64,000 nucleotides of DNA, from assembly GCF_009176645.1 (NCBI RefSeq), contig NZ_AP019007.1:4402001-4466000 (forward strand), written 5' to 3'. Below, piece by piece: positions 17,453-24,699 of the stretch. Under the pieces are notes generated by a model. The model was not told where the DNA came from. It was given only the letters and a program-made list of their open reading frames with translations, and did not search any database. The DNA is from Enterobacter oligotrophicus (GTDB lineage: Bacteria > Pseudomonadota > Gammaproteobacteria > Enterobacterales > Enterobacteriaceae). Every line of letters starts with the position of its first letter. Position 1 is the first letter of the stretch. The translations under genes were made by a program, and so were the position numbers.

Positions 17453-18112
17453 TCAGTACTTCCGCGGCAGGTGGTGGATATCAAGCAATACGCCGCGTTC
17501 CATTGTGATGTATTTTCCCGTGCGCAGCTCCGCCAGTATCCTCATAATACCGCTACGAGAGAGATAGGTTCGGCTTTTAATATAAGCAGCCGCGGTGATA
17601 TTTTGTCTTATTGCGTCAGGCTCTTGCATCAATTCCACAAGCTGAAAGCGAATGATGTCATAAGCAGACATCTGGGAAATTTGAGCGCAATGTTCATAAA
17701 CACGGGATGCAGTATAGATAAGCAGATTTGAGAAATGTTCCCAGAGATTATGCTCTGCAATCACACGATTAAAGCATTCCAGAGGTACGCTCGCTACCTC
17801 CGAGGTTTCAACCGCCCTGACATAAAGGTGCTCTGAAGATAATTGACTGCTTACGCCAAGAATAAACGGTGAGGACTCTGAATTCAAAACAATCCCGTCA
17901 CCGCGACGATGTAAAGCCACGCTGCCATGTATCAGCAAAAAACATTGACGAATTTCATTGTTGAAATAATGGATAATTTCACCTTTTGCAAGAATGAGCC
18001 GTTCAGTAAATGGAAGTACGTTATCAATTATTTTTTCAATGTGATTATAGGGCTTTAATCCAAGTACAGTAGATTGTTCATCGCCGAGTACAGGTGCGAT
18101 TCGCGTGTTCAT
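17453..18112 (-). CDS. IprA/CRP-like winged-helix transcription regulator, paralogue 2
   Basis: A 219-residue paralogue of the downstream gene. It has an N-terminal cNMP-like fold (about 35-130) including LLIHGSVALHRRGDG and a winged helix with TYLSRSGIMRILAELRTGKYITMERG and the same type of ending, DIHHLPRKY. The recognition-helix region LSRSG(I/V)MRILA is almost identical in both, so they may read the same DNA site. It is divergent from the fimbrial operon across 446 bases that hold three copies of AGTCTA-N4-TAGACC. The sites have the four-base spacer typical of FNR-type dyads. Confidence 0.82.
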   Translation of the reverse strand: MNTRIAPVLGDEQSTVLGLKPYNHIEKIIDNVLPFTERLILAKGEIIHYFNNEIRQCFLLIHGSVALHRRGDGIVLNSESSPFILGVSSQLSSEHLYVRAVETSEVASVPLECFNRVIAEHNLWEHFSNLLIYTASRVYEHCAQISQMSAYDIIRFQLVELMQEPDAIRQNITAAAYIKSRTYLSRSGIMRILAELRTGKYITMERGVLLDIHHLPRKY

Positions 18113-18196
18113 TGGTTACCTCGCCAGCAGAGACTATCTTTCTAATCGACCCAAGAATTATCTTAAAAACCAGCAACTCATGGAATATCAGGCGCG

Positions 18197-18212
18197 AGTC
18201 TAATAATAGACC
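18197..18212. promoter_or_regulatory. AGTCTA-N4-TAGACC box 1
   Basis: AGTCTA, four bases (ATAA), TAGACC. It sits in the divergent region between IprA-like gene 2 and the fimbrial operon. The 18-base context GAGTCTA...TAGACCT is shared exactly with box 3 outside the four spacer bases. Confidence 0.6.
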
Positions 18213-18261
18213 TACAGAAAAGAGGGTCTTAACCGTTTGAAATAATAGGTTTTGTTACGTC

Positions 18262-18277
18262 AGTCTAAAAGTGGACC
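18262..18277. promoter_or_regulatory. AGTCTA-N4-TGGACC box 2
   Basis: Same pattern as box 1 with one change in the right half (TGGACC) and spacer AAAG; starts 65 bases after box 1. Confidence 0.5.
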
Positions 18278-18334
18278 GTTTTTGGCGGGCTTGAGATTAT
18301 CCTAAATAATAATGTTTTATTTTTGTTAAATTCG

Positions 18335-18350
18335 AGTCTACAGCTAGACC
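18335..18350. promoter_or_regulatory. AGTCTA-N4-TAGACC box 3
   Basis: Exact copy of the box 1 half-sites with spacer CAGC; starts 73 bases after box 2 and 209 bases before the major fimbrial gene's start. A degenerate fourth copy, GTCTG-N4-TAGGG, lies at 18363-18376. Confidence 0.6.
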
Positions 18351-18558
18351 TCAAAACACATTGTCTGCAGGTAGGGAGTAGGATAAGTTTTATCAGGCCG
18401 ACAGGAGCGCCAGAAATTTATTGTATTAGCAATACTCATTTTGTTCTGTTTCTGTCTGCATATAAATAACAATGGACAAAACGCAAGTGGTGAATGAACC
18501 ATTAAATGTTTTTTGCCTGAATATCAGTAATAAATAAAGTAATACAGGATATGGCATC

Positions 18559-19089
18559 ATGAAAAAGAAAATTATCATTGCTATGCTCGCAGCAAGTTCT
18601 GCATTGACAATGACTCACGCTTTCGCAGCAGCGGGCACCGTGAATTTTAATGGAAATATTCTGGATTCTGCCTGTGATGTTGATGTGGCATCCCAGAACC
18701 AGGTAGTGGTGTTGGGGGATTATAATAAAACGGAATTTTCATCGACAGGTGCCAGAACGGCCGCGAAAAAATTCAATATTATTCTGAAAAACTGTCCGGT
18801 ATCAGTAACTACTGCAAAGGTGCGCTTTGACGGTACGCCTGATGTAACCAATAGCAGTTTGCTTGCTATTGATTCCTCCATTACTGGTGCGGCAACGGGT
18901 GTGGCGATTAACCTGATGACCGCAGATAAAGCCGATCTACCTCTTCATGATAACAACGGGTTCTCCTACGTGCTCAACAGCGCGACGGAAAATGTCCTTG
19001 ATTTTTATGCCCAGTATATTTCAACAGCGTCAGCGGTGACGGCGGGTCCGGCTAACGCAGTCGCTAATTTCTCTGTTGTTTACAACTAA
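18559..19089 (+). CDS. Major fimbrial subunit (FimA-like pilin)
   Basis: A 176-residue secreted pilin of the chaperone-usher class. A signal peptide of about 23 residues ends at HAFA. The mature N-terminus AAGTVNFNGNILDSAC has the alternating hydrophobic donor strand and first conserved Cys; the second Cys is in LKNCPVS. The C-terminus ends with the pilin pattern ANFSVVYN (aromatic penultimate). AGGA lies nine bases before the ATG. It is first in a five-gene operon and should be the shaft subunit, assembled outside the outer membrane. The promoter is within the 446-base AT-rich upstream region. Confidence 0.9.
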   Translation: MKKKIIIAMLAASSALTMTHAFAAAGTVNFNGNILDSACDVDVASQNQVVVLGDYNKTEFSSTGARTAAKKFNIILKNCPVSVTTAKVRFDGTPDVTNSSLLAIDSSITGAATGVAINLMTADKADLPLHDNNGFSYVLNSATENVLDFYAQYISTASAVTAGPANAVANFSVVYN

Positions 19090-19148
19090 GCCATTTGCAG
19101 CAATTAAAAGGGGGGCCTTCCCGGCCCCTTTGTTTTATGAGGAATCAC

Positions 19149-19826
19149 ATGCGTTTTATCAGAACAATCGGGTTGGCCGCGGTATCGTTACCGCTAATAT
19201 TTTCAGGGGCCAATGCCGGAGTGATTATTGGCGGCACGCGTATCATTTTTGATGGTGCGAAAAAGGAAGCGTCAATAGGTGTCACTAACCCTGACAGCAC
19301 TCCGTATTTAATTCAGTCCTGGATTGATTTAAAAGACGGTCATTCTGGTAAAACGCCTTTTATTATCACACCACCTTTATACCGTCTGGATGGCGGGCAA
19401 CAAAACGTGGAACGTATCGTGATGACAGGAACCTTGCCGCAGGATAAAGAAACGTTGTTCTGGCTAAATATTAAAGCCATTCCGGCTGCATCCAGCCAGG
19501 CTAATTCTCTGCAAATCGCCGTTAAAACACGAATTAAGCTCATTTATCGGCCTGAGGATCTTCGCGCGTCAACACCGGAAGAGCAAGCGACGAAATTAAC
19601 CTGGCAAAGAACAGGAAATGAACTTCAGGTCACTAACCCAACACGCTATGTGATCAATTTTAATGAAGTGAGTGTTGGCGGCCAAAACATTGACGATGTG
19701 ACATATGTTTTGCCAGGAGAGTCAGCCCGCTTCCCATTACCCGCAGGGGCTCGTGGCAACTCGCTCATATTTAAAATTATCAACGACTATGGCAGCCCCG
19801 GAAAACCACATCAAGCCAGCTTGTGA
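19149..19826 (+). CDS. Periplasmic fimbrial chaperone (PapD/FimC family)
   Basis: A 225-residue chaperone that caps pilin subunits by donor-strand complementation. A signal peptide ends at SGANA, followed by GVIIGGTRIIFDGAKKEASIGVTNPD, the usual G1-type start. The subunit-binding Arg in GGTRII and Lys in KTRIKLIYRPEDL are visible. The family hallmark IKLIYRP is at about 140. The start was set at MRFIRTIG because GAGGA precedes it by seven bases; an upstream in-frame start lacks a signal sequence. It follows the pilin by 59 bases, a C/G-rich possible attenuator (GGGGGCC...GGCCCC) between them. Confidence 0.9.
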   Translation: MRFIRTIGLAAVSLPLIFSGANAGVIIGGTRIIFDGAKKEASIGVTNPDSTPYLIQSWIDLKDGHSGKTPFIITPPLYRLDGGQQNVERIVMTGTLPQDKETLFWLNIKAIPAASSQANSLQIAVKTRIKLIYRPEDLRASTPEEQATKLTWQRTGNELQVTNPTRYVINFNEVSVGGQNIDDVTYVLPGESARFPLPAGARGNSLIFKIINDYGSPGKPHQASL

Positions 19827-19867
19827 GTTTTAAAAGCGGCGCTTCTGTACTGATTAGGCTTATAACA

Positions 19868-22408
19868 ATGACAATAAAAAATAATAAGATGCGGCCTGCT
19901 CGCCTGGCGACGTATATCGCCATCGCGCTTACAGGTTCTGCACAGCCTCTGTATGCCAGCGAGACGTTTAATTCCGAACTGGTTGAACTGGATAATCCTG
20001 GTATGGGCAGGGCAGATTTATCTGCCTTTGAATCAGGATCGCAGATGCCTGGAACGTACCATGTTGACGTCATTCTTGACGACCAGTTAATCGAGACCGT
20101 TGATATCCCCTTTAATACCCTTAAAGGCGTTGATGACAATGAAAAATTGCAGCCTTGCCTGAGTGTGGAACAGCTCAAACGCTGGGGAGTGAAAACCGAT
20201 CTTTTTCCTGATATTGCAGCCGATAACAGTGTTTGCGCTAATCTTCAGGCAATTCCACAAGCCAGCACAGATTTTCAGTTTGGCACTCAGCGGCTGGTCA
20301 TCAGTATCCCCCAGGCTGCAATTAGCCTGCCTGCAAGAGGCTCTGTACCGCCGGAGATGTGGGATGAGGGTATACAGGCTGCAATGCTCAATTACAGTCT
20401 GAGTGGCGCGAACAATTGGGCGAAAACGCGCAATGGCACTAACAGCGATAGCCAGTACGCAAACCTGCGTCCGGGGATAAATATTGGCCCGTGGCGTTTA
20501 CGAAATTACTCCACGTGGTCGCGTGATGCATCCGGCCAGGATCAATGGGACACCGTCTATACCTACGTTCAGCGTGCCATTATTCCCCTGAAAGCGCAGC
20601 TAACGGTAGGGGACAGCACTGCGCCTGCCGATGTGTTTGACAGCATGCCTTTTCGTGGTGGACAACTGGCATCGGACGACGACATGCTGCCAGACTCACT
20701 GAAAGGCTATGCGCCGGTGGTACGCGGTATCGCGCGTACCAATGCTCAGGTTGTGGTGCGCCAGAACGGGTATCAGATTTATCAAAGCTATGTCTCGCCT
20801 GGCGCGTTTGAAATTGTGGACATGTATCCCACCGGAGGCGCAGGGGATCTTGAGGTGACGATTAAAGAAGCCGATGGAAGCGAGCAACATTTCACTCTGC
20901 CTTATGCCTCGCTGCCCGTATTGCAGCGTGAGGGTCGGCTGAAATATGCCCTCACCGGAGGACAATATCGCTCATATAACAGCAGTGTGGATAAGACCCC
21001 GTTTGAACAAATCACCGGAATATATGGCCTGAAGCATGGCATTACCCTCTACGGGGGGCTGCAGGAATCAAGCAAATATCAGTCGCTTGCTTTCGGTACA
21101 GGTAAAAACATGGGCGATTTTGGCGCACTGTCCGCAGACGTGATCCAGGCATGGTCCACACCGAATAAAACAGCAAAAACGCGCGGCCAGTCCTGGCGAG
21201 CGCGTTACAGCAAGAACTTTGTGAATAGCGGGACGAATTTTTCCATTGCGGGATACCGCTATTCGACCAGTGGCTATTACGGGATGCAGGACGTGCTGGA
21301 TTCATACGGGGACAGCACTGCACTGCAGGACAGAAGACGTAACCGTGCGGAGCTGACAATGAGCCAGACGCTGGGGGGACGCCTCGGCGCTCTGACGCTT
21401 AGCGCTGCGCGTGAAGATTACTGGAATTCCCCTCAATCGATGGTCTCCTGGAGCGTCGGATACAACAATTACTGGCACAACATCAGCTATGGCGTGACAT
21501 GGACATACAGTAAAAACAGCCACTCTGCCTCAAATAACGGGAGCGCTAAAACCTATGATCACGATCAGCTTCTGGCTTTTAATGTCAGCGTGCCGTTGGA
21601 GAAATTCCTGCCGCAAACCTGGGCTAACTATGGCGTGAACGCGAGCAAGGATCGCGGCACGACGCACAATATTGGTATGAACGGCGTGGCGCTGGAGAAC
21701 CGGGCTCTGAGCTGGAACATGCAACAGGGTTACGGTACGGATGGCGTGGGTTATACAGGTAATGTAAACGGTGACTATAAAGGAACATACGGCGAAGCCT
21801 CGGCGGGGTATAGCTACGATAAAAACAGTACACGTCTGAATTATGGTTTGCAGGGTGGGATCATCCTTCATGGTGACGGTGTGACACTCTCTCAGCCGCT
21901 GGGGGAAACAAATGTACTGGTAAAAGCACCTGGCGCTCATGGCGTGGATATTCGAAATCAGCCGGGTGTCCGCACGGATTACAAAGGCTATACGGTGGTG
22001 AGCAATCTTTCAGTTTACCGGAAAAATGACGTTATTCTCGATCCGGAAAATATGCCTGACGATGTTGAGCTGGACATCAATACCCGAACGGTAATACCGA
22101 CGCGGGGAGCGCTGGTTAAAGCCGAATACATATCTAAAGTGGGTCGCCGGGTTCTGATGACCTTATCGGATAATAACCATTTTGTTCCATTTGGCGCGGT
22201 GGTCACGCTCTCAGGTGATAGCCAGAGCAGTTTTATCGTGGGCGATCGCGGACAGGTGTACTTAACGGGTATGCGCGAGCAGGGAGCAATATTAGCAACA
22301 TGGGGAAATCAACCTGGTCAACGGTGTCGGGCTGAGTTCAGCTTGCCAAAACAATCATCTTATGGGGGCATAACAGAAGTAAACGCACAGTGCCTTCAGG
22401 ACCGTTAA
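19868..22408 (+). CDS. Outer-membrane fimbrial usher (PapC/FimD family)
   Basis: An 846-residue outer-membrane usher that receives chaperone-subunit complexes and extrudes the fimbria. After a signal peptide ending at PLYA come the N-terminal periplasmic domain (FNSELVELDN...), the 24-strand barrel with plug (GAFEIVDMYPTGGAGDLEVTIKEADGS, about 310-335), and two C-terminal domains ending in a Cys pair (GQRCRAEF and VNAQCLQ). The ATG at MTIKNNKMRP was preferred to a GTG overlapping the chaperone stop, because the latter has no ribosome site; the GTG would add 15 residues. The length is normal for the family. Confidence 0.92.
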   Translation: MTIKNNKMRPARLATYIAIALTGSAQPLYASETFNSELVELDNPGMGRADLSAFESGSQMPGTYHVDVILDDQLIETVDIPFNTLKGVDDNEKLQPCLSVEQLKRWGVKTDLFPDIAADNSVCANLQAIPQASTDFQFGTQRLVISIPQAAISLPARGSVPPEMWDEGIQAAMLNYSLSGANNWAKTRNGTNSDSQYANLRPGINIGPWRLRNYSTWSRDASGQDQWDTVYTYVQRAIIPLKAQLTVGDSTAPADVFDSMPFRGGQLASDDDMLPDSLKGYAPVVRGIARTNAQVVVRQNGYQIYQSYVSPGAFEIVDMYPTGGAGDLEVTIKEADGSEQHFTLPYASLPVLQREGRLKYALTGGQYRSYNSSVDKTPFEQITGIYGLKHGITLYGGLQESSKYQSLAFGTGKNMGDFGALSADVIQAWSTPNKTAKTRGQSWRARYSKNFVNSGTNFSIAGYRYSTSGYYGMQDVLDSYGDSTALQDRRRNRAELTMSQTLGGRLGALTLSAAREDYWNSPQSMVSWSVGYNNYWHNISYGVTWTYSKNSHSASNNGSAKTYDHDQLLAFNVSVPLEKFLPQTWANYGVNASKDRGTTHNIGMNGVALENRALSWNMQQGYGTDGVGYTGNVNGDYKGTYGEASAGYSYDKNSTRLNYGLQGGIILHGDGVTLSQPLGETNVLVKAPGAHGVDIRNQPGVRTDYKGYTVVSNLSVYRKNDVILDPENMPDDVELDINTRTVIPTRGALVKAEYISKVGRRVLMTLSDNNHFVPFGAVVTLSGDSQSSFIVGDRGQVYLTGMREQGAILATWGNQPGQRCRAEFSLPKQSSYGGITEVNAQCLQDR

Positions 22409-22409
22409 A

Positions 22410-23357
22410 ATGAAAATTGCAACCTTTATATTTTTGCTGTGTTCGTTTACTGGCTGGAATATTGCCTATGCCGGAACCTGTACAACGATTACGCCGCAAC
22501 TTTCTACGCTGTCTGTCGGTACGATTAACGTTCAGCGCGATACACCTGTCGGTACAGTGATATTTTCCCGTGCAGCGACAAGGACAACTTCGTATTTAAC
22601 GGGGTGTACCAATCCGTTAATGTTGGGATTCAGTATGCGGTATAATAGTGCAATACCGAGTGGTTTTGGCAACCACGTATATGCCACTAATATCAGTGGC
22701 ATTGGAATACGGTTTTCCTCCGGGAATTACTTTGAAAGTCCGAATAATACATTTACGTATAACGCCCAGACATCCTATGTCGAATGGTTTGGCGGAAAGA
22801 TTGAATTGATTGTAACCGGCCCGGTGTCGTCAGGCGTATTAATGCCTGGTGTTATTGGCGTAGTTATGCTGCAGGGGGCTGATGGAGTTTACCGTGAAGG
22901 TCTCACCACGCAGCTTAACGATGGGACTATCAACGCGCTGGCATGCAGTATCAGTTCGTCTCAGTTAACGTTTCCGATGGGTGATATTCCTGTTTCAATG
23001 TTCGGTTCTGTTGTGGGAACAACGCCGGCAGGGGCGCAGAATACGCAAAATCTGGGACTAAGTTGTTCCGCCGGAACCAATATCAACGTTTCACTGAGTG
23101 GTATACAAAACCCGGATGTGGCTGATACAAGCGTAATGGCGTTAACAGGACAAGGGAATGCAGGTACGGCAAAAGGCGTTGGTGTGCAGCTTTTATATAA
23201 CGGTTCACCGTTGGTCATGAATAGCCGGATTCTGTTAAAACAATCTGCGGGTGGGCAAGAGACGTTACCATTAACGGCTCGCTATTATCAAACGTTAACG
23301 ACCATTGAACCGGGCTCAGCAAATGCCTCAGCAACGCTGACGTTGACCTACCAGTAA
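22410..23357 (+). CDS. Putative two-domain fimbrial tip adhesin
   Basis: A 315-residue secreted protein with a signal peptide ending at IAYA. The N-terminal half (about 22-175) has its own cysteines and no pilin donor strand, consistent with a receptor-binding lectin domain. The C-terminal half (about 178-315) looks like a pilin domain: a Cys in LACSISSSQ, another in LSCSAGTN, and the ending ATLTLTYQ. This matches FimH-type tip adhesins. It begins one base after the usher stop. The binding specificity cannot be read from sequence, and the lectin half is unfamiliar to me. Confidence 0.78.
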   Translation: MKIATFIFLLCSFTGWNIAYAGTCTTITPQLSTLSVGTINVQRDTPVGTVIFSRAATRTTSYLTGCTNPLMLGFSMRYNSAIPSGFGNHVYATNISGIGIRFSSGNYFESPNNTFTYNAQTSYVEWFGGKIELIVTGPVSSGVLMPGVIGVVMLQGADGVYREGLTTQLNDGTINALACSISSSQLTFPMGDIPVSMFGSVVGTTPAGAQNTQNLGLSCSAGTNINVSLSGIQNPDVADTSVMALTGQGNAGTAKGVGVQLLYNGSPLVMNSRILLKQSAGGQETLPLTARYYQTLTTIEPGSANASATLTLTYQ

Positions 23358-23368
23358 CAGGTGAGATA

Positions 23369-23881
23369 ATGCAAATGCAATATAAGAAATTCCTTTTTCT
23401 CGCTTTATTGTGCTGGAACGTCTATGCCGCAGACGGGGTGAATGTCAGCGTCACGGGAAATATTGTGGCCTCGCCCTGTGTATTTAACGGCGGGAATTCA
23501 AATCTTGATGTTAACCTTGGGAATATTCAGGCGATAAATATGGCGACGCCAGGGTCAACGTCCGATCCGGTCACATTTAATTTCGTGTTTACCCATTGTC
23601 CGGTGGGTACGCGTACCGTCACCGCCAGCTTTACCGGAACGCCCGATCCTGTTGCTGGCGCGGACTATTATATGAACAGCGGTTCGGCCACCAATGTTGC
23701 GGTGGCAATGAGAGAGCGGGCGTCTGGCATACTCAAGGGGACGGGTTCCAGCATCTCACAAAACATCGCGGCAGACAGAACCGCAACTATGCCAATGCAG
23801 GCGTTGGTTAAATCTGTATCGGGTGGGGTAGCGCCAGGAAGCATAAGTGCAGTTGTGATGGTTACGCTGCAATACAATTAA
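23369..23881 (+). CDS. Minor fimbrial subunit
   Basis: A 170-residue pilin-fold protein with a signal peptide ending at VYAA. The mature start GVNVSVTGNIVASPCVFNGG has a donor-strand pattern and the first Cys; the second Cys is in THCPVGT. The C-terminal segment ends VVMVTLQYN. It is last of the structural genes, 11 bases after the adhesin, so an adaptor or terminator subunit role is likely. Two nearby ATGs (MQMQYKK) are possible starts; the second would shorten it by two residues. Confidence 0.85.
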   Translation: MQMQYKKFLFLALLCWNVYAADGVNVSVTGNIVASPCVFNGGNSNLDVNLGNIQAINMATPGSTSDPVTFNFVFTHCPVGTRTVTASFTGTPDPVAGADYYMNSGSATNVAVAMRERASGILKGTGSSISQNIAADRTATMPMQALVKSVSGGVAPGSISAVVMVTLQYN

Positions 23882-23930
23882 GTGGAAGAGAACTGTTCGT
23901 CTTTTTTATTACGATACATCGGTACGATCT

Positions 23931-24653
23931 ATGTTGAATATTTTGATTAAAGAAACGGATCTGTTTTTTAGAGCCGGATTACAATATTTTCTTGTGGATT
24001 TCTTTTCCCGTAATTTTAAACATCATCTCCACTTTAACTATGTATTTACGGCTGACAGCGTCAGTATGGCCGATATTGTCGTTCTTTCTTTATGTAATGG
24101 TGAAATGCTGACCTGCTTCCCTGAGTTTAAAAACCGGAAAAAAGGCATTGTGATAGGGTTGGTTGACGATGCGTTTCGCTTCCAGGCGATGTCATCCTGT
24201 TTTCAGGATATTATATTTATTTCCCGTAACGCTTCTCTTGACCAGGTGAGCGAGACGCTCTTTATTGCATGGCTTAAAATGCAATTACCCGGATATAGCT
24301 GGAATAAAAATACCTGTCTGAATTGTCAACATAGAGTCTTATCACCACAGCAAGTCAGAATTATGGTGAGTTTTTACCGGGGTTTATCAGTTATGCAAAT
24401 AGCTGACGCGTTGCGGATAAGCGATAAAACGGTATTTACCCATAAATATATTTTGATGCAGAAATTTGACCTGCGAAGCGATTATGAACTGATCGCTTTG
24501 CTCAACAGGCTGGTTGCAAAAAACAGTCACCCTAACGTTTTCCGTGACTATCTGGAAAAAGATTTCAGTGAAGAAAGCGATGCAGAAACGTCTGTACGTC
24601 AGGCCTGCGGTGGGGAGACTGCGGCAGGCGAAGAATCACAGAGCGTGAGGTGA
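23931..24653 (+). CDS. LuxR-type DNA-binding regulator of the fimbrial cluster
   Basis: A 240-residue protein with a LuxR/FixJ-type helix-turn-helix near 140-195 (LSPQQVRIMVSFYRGLSVMQIADALRISDKTVFTHKY). The N-terminal 120 residues resemble a degenerate receiver fold, but the expected phospho-acceptor Asp context is not evident. A charged tail of about 40 residues follows the HTH. It lies 49 bases after the last fimbrial subunit on the same strand, so it may be co-transcribed and give feedback control of the fimbriae or of motility. That role is inferred from placement only. Confidence 0.78.
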   Translation: MLNILIKETDLFFRAGLQYFLVDFFSRNFKHHLHFNYVFTADSVSMADIVVLSLCNGEMLTCFPEFKNRKKGIVIGLVDDAFRFQAMSSCFQDIIFISRNASLDQVSETLFIAWLKMQLPGYSWNKNTCLNCQHRVLSPQQVRIMVSFYRGLSVMQIADALRISDKTVFTHKYILMQKFDLRSDYELIALLNRLVAKNSHPNVFRDYLEKDFSEESDAETSVRQACGGETAAGEESQSVR

Positions 24654-24661
24654 CTTACGGT

Positions 24662-24695
24662 ATTGCCGGGTGGCGGCTACGCCTCACCCGGCAAT
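24662..24695. repeat. REP palindrome between the LuxR-type gene and the formate dehydrogenase homologue
   Basis: ATTGCCGGGTG and CACCCGGCAAT arms around GCGGCTACGCCT, a standard enterobacterial REP. It lies between two converging genes and shares the GCCGGGT core with the unit near 11620. Confidence 0.85.
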
Positions 24696-24699
24696 ATCC

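Noticed and set aside
19823-19867. GTG start giving a longer usher
   Set aside because: It overlaps the chaperone stop but has no ribosome site and would put extra residues before the signal peptide.
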